Origin: an uncultured Blautia sp.
GTDB lineage: Bacteria > Bacillota > Clostridia > Lachnospirales > Lachnospiraceae
Reading direction: 5' to 3'
Assembly (NCBI GenBank): GCA_934424575.1
Contig: CAKRXU010000021.1
Coordinates: forward strand, 1 to 46,497
DNA length: 46,497 bases
In this document: piece by piece, positions 31,016-40,073 of the stretch
Layout: the number at the start of each line of letters is the position of its first letter
How positions within the stretch are numbered: position 1 is the first letter of the stretch
Translations under genes and position numbers: made by a program
Notes under the pieces: model-generated
What the model was told of the DNA's origin: nothing
Databases searched by the model: none
What the model saw: only the letters and a program-made list of their open reading frames with translations

Positions 31016-31528
31016 ATGGCAAAAGTAGAACTGAAACAACCAATCGTAGAAGAAATCGCAAACAGCATTAAAGACGCACAGGCAGTAGTACTTGTTAACT
31101 ACAGTGGTCTTACAGTTGAACAGGATACAATTCTGCGTAAAGAGTTAAGAGAAGCTGGTGTTCAGTACAAAGTTTACAAAAACACAATGATGAAACGTGC
31201 ATTCGCAGGTACTGATTGTGAAGAACTTAGCCAGCATCTGGAAGGAACTAATGCTCTTGCAATTTCTGTAGCAGATGCTACAGCACCGGCAAGAATCCTT
31301 GCTAAATACGCAAAACAGTTCCCAGCTCTTGAACTGATCGCAGGTGTAGTTGAAGGAAACTACAATGATCAGGCTGGAATCCAGGCTCTGTCCCAGGTTC
31401 CGTCCAGAGAAGAACTTCTTGGAAAACTTCTTGGAAGCATCCAGTCTCCTATCACAAACTTCGCTCGTGTGCTTAACCAGATCGCTGAGGCACAGGGTGG
31501 TGCTGATACAGAGGCAGCAGCAGAATAA
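31016..31528 (+). CDS. rplJ: 50S ribosomal protein L10
   Basis: 170 aa, normal length. It begins MAKVELKQPIVEEIANSIKD, with VLVNYSGLTVEQDTILRKEL and VYKNTMMKRAF typical of L10. The protein forms the base of the ribosomal stalk and binds L7/L12 dimers by its C-terminal helix. AAGGAGG lies upstream of the ATG. The leader before it allows feedback by excess L10 or L10(L12)4. rplK and rplA, often next to it, are not in front here; the neighbour is a surface-polymer gene, so this operon starts at rplJ. Confidence 0.98.
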   Translation: MAKVELKQPIVEEIANSIKDAQAVVLVNYSGLTVEQDTILRKELREAGVQYKVYKNTMMKRAFAGTDCEELSQHLEGTNALAISVADATAPARILAKYAKQFPALELIAGVVEGNYNDQAGIQALSQVPSREELLGKLLGSIQSPITNFARVLNQIAEAQGGADTEAAAE

Positions 31529-31570
31529 TCCTAAAATAATAATAAAATCTAATAAATGGAGGAAATTAAA

Positions 31571-31945
31571 ATGGCAAAATTAACAACAGAAGAATTTATT
31601 GCAGCAATCAAAGAATTATCTGTATTAGAATTAAATGATCTCGTAAAAGCTTGCGAAGAAGAGTTCGGTGTATCCGCAGCAGCAGGTGTTGTAGTTGCAG
31701 CAGCTGGAGCAGGCGCTGAAGCAGCAGAAGAGAAAGATGAGTTCGACGTAGAACTTACAGAAGTTGGACCGAACAAAGTTAAAGTTATCAAAGTTGTTCG
31801 TGAAGTTACCGGTCTTGGACTGAAAGAAGCTAAAGCAGTAGTTGACGGTGCTCCGAAGGTTGTTAAAGAAGGCGCATCCAAAGCTGAAGCTGAAGACATC
31901 AAAACAAAACTTGAAGCAGAAGGCGCTAAGATCACTCTTAAATAA
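31571..31945 (+). CDS. rplL: 50S ribosomal protein L7/L12
   Basis: 124 aa. The N-terminal dimer domain (MAKLTTEEFIAAIKELSVLE) is followed by the Ala/Gly-rich hinge (about 36-58) and the C-terminal domain with the factor-binding face KVIKVVREVTGLGLKEAKAV. Four or more copies sit on L10 and recruit translation GTPases. ATG 31571 follows GGAGG; the ATG at 31556 overlaps that site and is rejected. The gap to rplJ is 42 bp. A terminator follows. Confidence 0.98.
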   Translation: MAKLTTEEFIAAIKELSVLELNDLVKACEEEFGVSAAAGVVVAAAGAGAEAAEEKDEFDVELTEVGPNKVKVIKVVREVTGLGLKEAKAVVDGAPKVVKEGASKAEAEDIKTKLEAEGAKITLK

Positions 31946-31970
31946 TTCTGTTAAAGAAATAAGTGATGCG

Positions 31971-31999
31971 GGGACACCTGATGGTGTCCCTAAATTTTT
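31971..31999 (+). terminator. terminator after rplL
   Basis: GGGACACC (31971-31978), TGAT loop, GGTGTCCC (31983-31990), AAA-type spacer and five T. It is partial in strength, so some transcription may pass to rpoB. Confidence 0.75.
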
Positions 32000-32021
32000 G
32001 TGTAAAAAATCAAAAAAGTTG

Positions 32022-32050
32022 TTGACAGCTTGATTTTGCTATGCTATAGT
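32022..32050 (+). promoter_or_regulatory. promoter of rpoBC
   Basis: TTGACA (32022-32027), 17-bp spacer, TATAGT (32045-32050). The 90-nt leader contains an 8-bp hairpin, CCTGTTTA (32079-32086) with TAAACAGG (32097-32104). Confidence 0.85.
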
Positions 32051-32147
32051 GAAGAATGCTATATTATGGCAAGATATGCCTGTTTATCTCAAACCGTAAA
32101 CAGGGTCGTGTTGTAAAATAAATAAAAAAAACAGGGGTGAAACGTCA

Positions 32148-35100
32148 ATGGAAAAAAACAGAATTCGTTCTGTAAAAACTGGAAAAAGCATGCGCATGAG
32201 CTACCAGAGACAAAAAGAAGTTCTGGAAATGCCGAATTTGATTGAAGTCCAGAAAGATTCCTATAAGTGGTTTCTCGATGAGGGCCTCAAAGAAGTGTTT
32301 GATGATATTTCTCCGATCGCGGATTATGGCGGAAAGTTCAGCCTGGAATTCATCGATTTCACGTACGATGCAAAAGATGCGAAATATAACATTGAGCAGT
32401 GCAAAGAACGTGACGTAACTTACGCGGCACCTTTGAAGGTTCGCGTGCGACTGATAAATAAAGAAACAGAGGAAATCAACGAACACGAGATCTTTATGGG
32501 AGATCTTCCGTTAATGACAGAAACAGGTACTTTTGTCATTAATGGTGCAGAGCGTGTTATTGTCAGCCAGCTGGTGCGTTCCCCTGGTATCTATTATGCA
32601 ATTGCACATGATAAGATTGGTAAGAGACTGTTTTCCAGTACCGTTATCCCTAACAGAGGAGCATGGCTGGAATATGAGACTGATTCCAACGATATCTTCT
32701 ATGTGCGTGTGGACAGAACCAGAAAGGTTCCGATCACTGTGCTGATTCGTGCCCTTGGTGTCGGCACTAATGCAGAAATCGTTGATCTGTTTGGTGAAGA
32801 ACCAAAGATCCTTGCAAGTTTCGGTAAAGATACTTCTACAAACTATCAGGAAGGTCTTCTGGAACTCTACAAGAAAATCCGCCCAGGTGAGCCGCTGGCG
32901 GTAGACAGTGCAGAGAGTCTTATCATGGCAATGTTCTTTGACCCAAGAAGATATGATCTTGCCAAAGTCGGACGTTATAAATTTAATAAAAAACTTCATT
33001 TTAACAAACGTATCGCAGGTCACAAACTGGCAGAAGCTGTTGTAGATCCGTCTACAGGAGAGATTCTGGCAGAGGAAGGTACTAATGTTACAATTGAACT
33101 TGCAGATCAGATCCAGAACGCTGCTGTTCCGTATGTATGGATCCAGGGTGAGGAGCGCAAGATCAAAGTCCTTTCCAATATGATGGTAGATCTTACATCA
33201 TATGTAGATCTTGACTGCAATCCGAAGGAACTGGGTGTTACAGAATTAGTATATTACCCTGTCCTTGAGAAAATACTGGAAGAGAATGACAACCTTGAGG
33301 ATATCAAGGCTGCGATCGTCAGAGATATCCATGATCTTATTCCGAAGCATATCACAAAAGAAGACATTTTTGCTTCTATCAACTATAATATGCATCTGGA
33401 ATATGGCATTGGTAATGACGATGATATCGACCATCTGGGTAACCGTCGTATCCGTTCTGTTGGAGAACTTCTTCAGAACCAGTATCGTATCGGTCTTTCC
33501 AGACTGGAAAGAGTTGTACGTGAGCGTATGACAACTCAGGACACAGAGAGCATTTCTCCGCAGTCCCTGATCAATATCAAACCTGTAACTGCAGCAGTTA
33601 AGGAGTTCTTCGGTTCTTCACAGCTGTCACAGTTCATGGATCAGAACAATCCTCTTGGTGAGCTGACTCATAAGAGACGTCTTTCCGCACTGGGACCTGG
33701 TGGTCTGTCACGAGACAGAGCCGGATTCGAGGTTCGAGATGTCCACTACTCTCACTATGGACGTATGTGCCCGATCGAGACTCCTGAGGGTCCTAACATC
33801 GGTCTGATCAACTCTCTTGCATCCTATGCAAGAATCAATGAGTATGGTTTCATTGAGGCACCATACCGCAGAATTGACAAGTCCGATCCGGCTAACCCGG
33901 TCGTAACAGATGAAGTTGTTTATATGACAGCAGACGAGGAAGATAACTATCATGTAGCACAGGCGAATGAGCCTCTCGATGAAGAAGGTCATTTCATGCA
34001 CAGAAATGTATCCGGTCGTTTCCGTGAAGAGACACAGGAATACGAGAAACACATGTTTGACTACATGGACGTATCTCCTAAGATGGTATTCTCCGTCGCT
34101 ACTGCACTGATCCCATTCCTGCAGAACGATGATGCTAACCGTGCGCTGATGGGATCAAACATGCAGCGTCAGGCCGTTCCGCTTCTTACAACAGAAGCTC
34201 CTGTTGTTGGAACTGGTATGGAGACCAAGACTGCTGTTGACTCTGGTGTTTGTGTTGTAGCCAAGAAGTCCGGTACTGTTCTTCGTTCTACTTCTACAGA
34301 TATCAGTATCAAGAATGATGATGGAACAAAAGATGATTATCATCTTACAAAATTCCTTCGTAGTAACCAGAGCAACTGCTATAACCAGAAACCGATCGTG
34401 TTCCAGGGTGAGCATGTAGAGGCTGGACAGGTTATCGCTGATGGCCCGTCTACCGCAAACGGCGAGCTGGCTCTTGGTAAGAACCCGCTGATCGGATTCA
34501 TGACCTGGGAAGGTTACAACTACGAGGATGCCGTTCTGTTAAGTGAAAGACTTGTACAGAACGATGTATATACTTCTATTCATATGGAGGAATATGAAGC
34601 AGAAGCCCGTGATACCAAACTTGGACCGGAAGAGATCACAAGAGATGTTCCGGGTGTCGGCGATGATGCACTTAAGGATCTGGATGAACGTGGTATCATC
34701 CGTATCGGTGCAGAGGTTCGTGCCGGTGATATCCTCGTTGGTAAAGTTACTCCTAAGGGAGAGACAGAGCTGACAGCAGAAGAGCGTCTTCTTCGTGCGA
34801 TCTTCGGTGAGAAGGCAAGAGAAGTTCGTGATACTTCCCTTAAGGTTCCTCACGGAGAATATGGTATCGTTGTAGATGCCAAAGTATTTACAAGAGAGAA
34901 CGGCGATGAGCTGTCTCCTGGAGTAAATCAGTCTGTTCGTATTTATATTGCTCAGAAACGTAAGATTTCTGTTGGTGATAAGATGGCTGGTCGTCATGGT
35001 AACAAGGGTGTCGTTTCCCGTGTACTTCCAGTTGAAGATATGCCATTCCTTCCAAACGGCCGTCCGCTTGACATCGTGCTGAACCCTCTGGGTGTACCTT

Positions 35101-36005
35101 CCCGTATGAATATCGGACAGGTCCTGGAGATCCACTTAAGTCTTGCAGCCAAGGCACTTGGATTTAATGTTGCCACACCTGTATTCGATGGTGCGAGCGA
35201 GGTTGATATCCAGGATACACTGGAACTGGCAAATGATTATGTAAATATTGAAGATTTTGAAGAATTCCGTGCAAAATATCAGGATACACTTGCTCCAGAT
35301 GTTATGGAATATCTTGATGAGCACAAAGATCACAGAGAACTGTGGAAAGGTGTTCCGATTTCCAGAGATGGTAAAGTTCAGCTTCGTGACGGACGTACCG
35401 GTGAGTACTTCGATGGACGTGTAACTATCGGTCACATGCATTATCTGAAACTGCATCATCTGGTAGATGATAAGATCCATGCACGTTCAACTGGTCCATA
35501 CTCCCTCGTAACACAGCAGCCTCTGGGTGGTAAAGCTCAGTTCGGTGGACAGCGTTTCGGAGAGATGGAGGTTTGGGCTCTGGAGGCATATGGTGCTTCC
35601 TACACACTGCAGGAGATCCTGACAGTGAAGTCCGACGATGTTGTAGGACGTGTTAAGACCTATGAAGCGATTATCAAGGGTGACAACATCCCTGAGCCGG
35701 GTATTCCGGAATCCTTCAAGGTACTTCTCAAAGAACTTCAGTCTCTGGGTCTTGATGTCAAAGTACTCAAAGATGACAATACAGAAGTACACCTTCTGGA
35801 AACAGTAGATTATGGTGATACAGATCTTCGTTCCGTGATCGAAGGAGACAGCAGACATCACAGAGAAGAAGAGTCCTTCGGTAAACATGGTTATACCAAA
35901 CAGGAATTTGAAGGCGAAGAACTCGTAGATGTAGAAGAAGAGGATGAGGACGAAGAAGATTTTCTGGACTTCGACGAATCCTATGATGATGATGACGACA
36001 AGTAA
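32148..36005 (+). CDS. rpoB: RNA polymerase beta subunit
   Basis: 1285 aa. It forms the catalytic claw with beta prime. The rifampicin region (about 489-515) reads SSQLSQFMDQNNPLGELTHK with HKRRLSALGPGGL after it; the residues that most often mutate in resistant strains (Gln, Asp, His and Ser of this cluster) are wild type. Later blocks include GRMCPIETPEGPNIGLI, GYNYEDAVLLSERLV and KRKISVGDKMAGRHGNKGVV. The last 50 residues are extremely acidic (long Glu/Asp runs ending ESYDDDDDK), longer than in Bacillus. GGGGTGA precedes the ATG. rpoC follows 17 bp later. Confidence 0.99.
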   Translation: MEKNRIRSVKTGKSMRMSYQRQKEVLEMPNLIEVQKDSYKWFLDEGLKEVFDDISPIADYGGKFSLEFIDFTYDAKDAKYNIEQCKERDVTYAAPLKVRVRLINKETEEINEHEIFMGDLPLMTETGTFVINGAERVIVSQLVRSPGIYYAIAHDKIGKRLFSSTVIPNRGAWLEYETDSNDIFYVRVDRTRKVPITVLIRALGVGTNAEIVDLFGEEPKILASFGKDTSTNYQEGLLELYKKIRPGEPLAVDSAESLIMAMFFDPRRYDLAKVGRYKFNKKLHFNKRIAGHKLAEAVVDPSTGEILAEEGTNVTIELADQIQNAAVPYVWIQGEERKIKVLSNMMVDLTSYVDLDCNPKELGVTELVYYPVLEKILEENDNLEDIKAAIVRDIHDLIPKHITKEDIFASINYNMHLEYGIGNDDDIDHLGNRRIRSVGELLQNQYRIGLSRLERVVRERMTTQDTESISPQSLINIKPVTAAVKEFFGSSQLSQFMDQNNPLGELTHKRRLSALGPGGLSRDRAGFEVRDVHYSHYGRMCPIETPEGPNIGLINSLASYARINEYGFIEAPYRRIDKSDPANPVVTDEVVYMTADEEDNYHVAQANEPLDEEGHFMHRNVSGRFREETQEYEKHMFDYMDVSPKMVFSVATALIPFLQNDDANRALMGSNMQRQAVPLLTTEAPVVGTGMETKTAVDSGVCVVAKKSGTVLRSTSTDISIKNDDGTKDDYHLTKFLRSNQSNCYNQKPIVFQGEHVEAGQVIADGPSTANGELALGKNPLIGFMTWEGYNYEDAVLLSERLVQNDVYTSIHMEEYEAEARDTKLGPEEITRDVPGVGDDALKDLDERGIIRIGAEVRAGDILVGKVTPKGETELTAEERLLRAIFGEKAREVRDTSLKVPHGEYGIVVDAKVFTRENGDELSPGVNQSVRIYIAQKRKISVGDKMAGRHGNKGVVSRVLPVEDMPFLPNGRPLDIVLNPLGVPSRMNIGQVLEIHLSLAAKALGFNVATPVFDGASEVDIQDTLELANDYVNIEDFEEFRAKYQDTLAPDVMEYLDEHKDHRELWKGVPISRDGKVQLRDGRTGEYFDGRVTIGHMHYLKLHHLVDDKIHARSTGPYSLVTQQPLGGKAQFGGQRFGEMEVWALEAYGASYTLQEILTVKSDDVVGRVKTYEAIIKGDNIPEPGIPESFKVLLKELQSLGLDVKVLKDDNTEVHLLETVDYGDTDLRSVIEGDSRHHREEESFGKHGYTKQEFEGEELVDVEEEDEDEEDFLDFDESYDDDDDK

Positions 36006-36022
36006 GAAAGGGGAAAGAATAC

Positions 36023-39000
36023 ATGGCAGAATCAACAACTACCAATGAAACATATCAGCCAATGACTTTCGATGCCATCAAGATCGGACTGGCGTCCCCT
36101 GAGAAGATCAGAGAATGGTCCAGAGGTGAGGTAACAAAACCAGAGACCATCAACTATCGTACTCTGAAACCAGAGAAGGACGGTCTTTTCTGTGAAAGAA
36201 TTTTCGGACCAAGCAAGGACTGGGAGTGCCATTGTGGTAAATACAAAAAAATCCGCTATAAAGGCGTTGTCTGCGACCGATGCGGCGTAGAAGTAACCAA
36301 ATCTTCTGTACGAAGAGAGCGTATGGGACATATCGAGCTTGCAGCTCCGGTATCCCATATCTGGTACTTCAAGGGAATCCCATCCCGTATGGGACTTATC
36401 CTTGACCTGTCTCCGAGAACATTGGAAAAAGTTTTATACTTTGCAAACTATATTGTACTGGATCCGGCTGACTCCGGACTTCAGTACAAACAGGTTCTCA
36501 CTGAGAAAGAATATCAGGATGCCCGTGAAGCATACGGATACAATTTCCGTGTTGGAATGGGTGCAGAATCCATTATGGAACTTCTCAAAGCGATCGATCT
36601 TGAGAAAGATGCTGAGGAGCTCAAGACAGAACTGGTAGATGCAACTGGACAGAAACGTGCCAGAATCATCAAGAGACTGGAAGTTGTAGAATCTTTCCGT
36701 GAATCCGGAAACCGTCCGGAGTGGATGATCATGACTGCAATCCCGGTTATCCCGCCAGATCTGCGTCCTATGGTACAGCTTGATGGTGGACGTTTTGCGA
36801 CATCCGACCTGAATGATCTGTACAGAAGAATCATCAACCGTAACAACCGTCTGAAACGTCTTCTGGAACTGGGAGCACCGGATATCATCGTTCGTAATGA
36901 GAAACGTATGCTTCAGGAAGCAGTAGACGCGCTGATCGACAATGGTCGTCGTGGCCGTCCGGTAACAGGACCTGGAAACAGAGCCCTCAAATCCCTTTCT
37001 GACATGCTGAAAGGTAAATCCGGACGTTTCCGTCAGAACCTTCTTGGTAAACGAGTTGACTATTCCGGACGTTCTGTTATCGTCGTTGGACCTGAACTGA
37101 AGATCTATCAGTGTGGTCTTCCGAAAGAAATGGCAATCGAGCTTTTCAAACCTTTCGTTATGAAAGAACTCGTTGCAAACGGAACTTCCCACAATATCAA
37201 GAATGCCAAGAAAATGGTAGAGAAACTTCAGCCGGAAGTATGGGATGTACTGGAAGAGGTTATCAAAGAACATCCTGTTATGCTGAACCGTGCACCTACA
37301 CTGCATCGTCTGGGTATCCAGGCGTTCGAGCCGATCCTTGTAGAAGGTAAAGCTATCAAACTTCATCCGCTCGTTTGTACCGCGTTCAACGCCGACTTCG
37401 ACGGTGACCAGATGGCTGTTCATCTTCCACTTTCCCAGGAAGCTCAGGCAGAGTGCCGTTTCCTCCTGCTTTCACCAAACAACCTTCTGAAACCTTCAGA
37501 TGGTGGTCCGGTAGCCGTTCCTTCACAGGATATGGTCCTTGGTATCTACTACCTGACACAGGAGAGACCAGGAAACCCAGGCGAAGGCAAATTCTTCAAG
37601 AGCGTAAACGAAGCAATCCTTGCTTACGAAAATAAAGTTATCACATTACAGTCCAGAATCCATGTACGCTGCACAAGAACACTGACAGATGGAAGAGAAG
37701 TGACAGGAACTGTAGAGTCCACACTCGGACGTTTCCTGTTTAACGAAATCCTCCCACAGGATCTTGGATATGTAGACAGAAGCATTCCGGGTAATGAACT
37801 TCTTCTTGAGGTTGATTTCCTGGTAGGTAAGAAACAGCTGAAACAGATCCTTGAGAAAGTCATCAATACTCACGGAGCTACCAAGACCGCAGAGGTTCTC
37901 GACTCCATCAAGGCTATGGGTTACAAATACTCTACCCGTGCAGCTATGACAGTATCCATTTCCGATATGACTGTGCCGCCTCAGAAACCTGAGATGATCC
38001 AGAATGCACAGAATATCGTTGACAAGATCACAAAGAACTACAAACGTGGTCTTATTACAGAAGAAGAGCGTTACAAAGAAGTTGTTGAGACATGGAAGAA
38101 GACTGACGATGAGCTTACCAAAGCCCTTCTGAATGGTCTTGATAAATACAACAACATCTTCATGATGGCTGACTCCGGTGCCCGTGGTTCCGATAAGCAG
38201 ATCAAACAGCTTGCCGGTATGCGTGGCCTGATGGCCGATACAACTGGTCACACCATCGAGCTTCCTATCAAGTCAAACTTCCGTGAAGGTCTTGAAGTAC
38301 TGGAATACTTCATGTCCGCGCATGGAGCTCGTAAAGGTATGTCCGATACCGCTCTTCGTACAGCCGACTCTGGTTACCTGACCAGACGAATGGTTGATGT
38401 ATCTCAGGAACTTATCGTTCGTGAAACAGACTGCTGTGAAAACAGACCGGAGATCTCTGGTATGTATGTCAAAGGTTTCATGGATGGCAAGGAAGAGATC
38501 GAAAACCTTCAGGAACGTATCACAGGACGTTTCTCCTGCGAGACCATCACAAACAAAGATGGTGAAGTTCTTGTTAAAGCAAACCATATGATCACACCAA
38601 GACGTGCAGCACGTATCATGAGTGAGGGTGTAAACGCTAACGGTGGTCCGATCGAAGAAGTTAAGATCCGTACGATCCTGACCTGTAAGTGCAAGGTTGG
38701 TGTCTGCGCTAAATGTTATGGCGCAAACATGGCAACTGGTGAAGCTGTTCAGGTTGGTGAATCTGTTGGTATCATCGCAGCACAGTCTATCGGTGAGCCT
38801 GGTACACAGCTTACCATGCGTACATTCCATAGTGGTGGTGTAGCCGGTGGAGATATCACACAGGGTCTTCCTCGAGTTGAGGAGCTTTTTGAGGCAAGAA
38901 AACCTAAGGGTCTTGCTATCATCACAGAAATCCCTGGTGTTGCAGTTATCAACGATACCAAGAAAAAACGTGAGATTATCGTTACCAATCCGGAAGACGG

Positions 39001-39739
39001 CGATTCCAAGACTTACCTGATTCCTTATGGATCCCGTATCAAGATTACAGACGGACAGGTACTTGAAGCTGGTGATGAGCTGACAGAAGGTAGTGTAAAC
39101 CCACACGATATCCTGAGAATCAAGGGTGTTCGTGCTGTTCAGGATTACATGCTCCGTGAGGTTCAGCGAGTATACCGCCTCCAGGGTGTAGAAATCAGTG
39201 ATAAGCATATCGAGGTTCTGGTCCGTCAGATGCTGAAGAAGATCCGTATCGAAGAAAATGGAGATACAGAATTCCTTCCAGGAACACTTGTTGATGTTCT
39301 TGAATTCGAAGAAGTTAACGAAAAACTTGAAAAAGAAGGCAAGACACCGGCAGAAGGAAAACAGGTTATGCTTGGTATTACCAAGGCTTCCCTGGCAACA
39401 GATTCATTCCTGTCAGCAGCGTCCTTCCAGGAAACAACCAAAGTCCTGACAGAAGCTGCTATCAAGGGTAAAGTTGACCACCTGGTAGGTCTGAAAGAGA
39501 ACGTTATCATTGGTAAGCTGATCCCGGCCGGAACTGGTTTGAAACGTTACAGAGACATTCAGCTTGATACAGGAATGCCGGAGGAAACACCTGTGGCAGA
39601 AGAAGAGCCTGTAGATGAGCTTCCAGAGGATGATGAAATGCTGACAATGGAAGAAGAATCCGCAGAAGATGTTTCTGATGATGCAGATGATGAGATCCTG
39701 CTTGATGAGGAAGATACTACTGATCCAACAGAAGAATAA
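36023..39739 (+). CDS. rpoC: RNA polymerase beta prime subunit
   Basis: 1238 aa. Zinc-binding cysteines lie near residues 69-90 (CHCGKYKK... VVCDRCGVEV). The catalytic NADFDGDQM motif is near 456-464 and binds the two Mg ions. A second zinc site, CKCKVGVCAKCYG, is near 890. The trigger-loop region carries QSIGEPGTQLTMRTFHSGG. As with RpoB, the tail (last about 55 residues) is strongly acidic (many Glu and Asp, ending DTTDPTEE). It is 17 bp after rpoB and shares its promoter. Confidence 0.99.
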   Translation: MAESTTTNETYQPMTFDAIKIGLASPEKIREWSRGEVTKPETINYRTLKPEKDGLFCERIFGPSKDWECHCGKYKKIRYKGVVCDRCGVEVTKSSVRRERMGHIELAAPVSHIWYFKGIPSRMGLILDLSPRTLEKVLYFANYIVLDPADSGLQYKQVLTEKEYQDAREAYGYNFRVGMGAESIMELLKAIDLEKDAEELKTELVDATGQKRARIIKRLEVVESFRESGNRPEWMIMTAIPVIPPDLRPMVQLDGGRFATSDLNDLYRRIINRNNRLKRLLELGAPDIIVRNEKRMLQEAVDALIDNGRRGRPVTGPGNRALKSLSDMLKGKSGRFRQNLLGKRVDYSGRSVIVVGPELKIYQCGLPKEMAIELFKPFVMKELVANGTSHNIKNAKKMVEKLQPEVWDVLEEVIKEHPVMLNRAPTLHRLGIQAFEPILVEGKAIKLHPLVCTAFNADFDGDQMAVHLPLSQEAQAECRFLLLSPNNLLKPSDGGPVAVPSQDMVLGIYYLTQERPGNPGEGKFFKSVNEAILAYENKVITLQSRIHVRCTRTLTDGREVTGTVESTLGRFLFNEILPQDLGYVDRSIPGNELLLEVDFLVGKKQLKQILEKVINTHGATKTAEVLDSIKAMGYKYSTRAAMTVSISDMTVPPQKPEMIQNAQNIVDKITKNYKRGLITEEERYKEVVETWKKTDDELTKALLNGLDKYNNIFMMADSGARGSDKQIKQLAGMRGLMADTTGHTIELPIKSNFREGLEVLEYFMSAHGARKGMSDTALRTADSGYLTRRMVDVSQELIVRETDCCENRPEISGMYVKGFMDGKEEIENLQERITGRFSCETITNKDGEVLVKANHMITPRRAARIMSEGVNANGGPIEEVKIRTILTCKCKVGVCAKCYGANMATGEAVQVGESVGIIAAQSIGEPGTQLTMRTFHSGGVAGGDITQGLPRVEELFEARKPKGLAIITEIPGVAVINDTKKKREIIVTNPEDGDSKTYLIPYGSRIKITDGQVLEAGDELTEGSVNPHDILRIKGVRAVQDYMLREVQRVYRLQGVEISDKHIEVLVRQMLKKIRIEENGDTEFLPGTLVDVLEFEEVNEKLEKEGKTPAEGKQVMLGITKASLATDSFLSAASFQETTKVLTEAAIKGKVDHLVGLKENVIIGKLIPAGTGLKRYRDIQLDTGMPEETPVAEEEPVDELPEDDEMLTMEEESAEDVSDDADDEILLDEEDTTDPTEE

Positions 39740-39751
39740 TTGAAATACAAA

Positions 39752-39798
39752 AGAAGTTCCAGATTTATGATCAAAGTAAATCTGGGGCTTCTTTTTTT
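39752..39798 (+). terminator. terminator of rpoBC
   Basis: AGAAGTTCCAGATTTA (39752-39767) pairs with TAAATCTGGGGCTTCT (39777-39792) over 16 bp with two wobble pairs, followed by seven T. Confidence 0.92.
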
Positions 39799-39869
39799 CT
39801 TTTTACAGGAATAGTATAAAGATTATGTGAAAAAAGATGGAAGAAAAGCGAAAACTACAGACAGACGCA

Positions 39870-40073
39870 GGCAGACATGCTATACTAAGAGCACTTCCTG
39901 AGGGAAGTTTCAAAGATACAAAGTTTTAAAGACATAGAGTTACTTAGTATTTTTTATATAGATATAGAATTTAGAATAAAACAGAAGTTACGTAACTGTG
40001 AAGCTATTGAACAGTTACAAATTACATTCAAATAAATATAGATCATATTACGAGAGGAGAGGAGGGAGGATAG
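39870..40073 (+). promoter_or_regulatory. leader region of the kinase operon
   Basis: Extended -10 TGCTATACT (-10 at about 39876-39881) with a weak -35 GACA motif gives a promoter. A 5' hairpin ACTTCC-TGAG-GGAAGT lies right at the start of the RNA, a feature that protects mRNA from decay. Further on is the palindrome AGTTACGTAACT (39986-39997), part of which (ACAGTTAC) recurs near 40010; it could be a protein-binding site. The ribosome site is very strong (AGGAGGGAGG). Confidence 0.5.

Noticed and set aside
33600..33710. Possible rifampicin resistance in rpoB or streptomycin resistance in rpsL
   Set aside because: The residues that usually mutate in both genes read as wild type.
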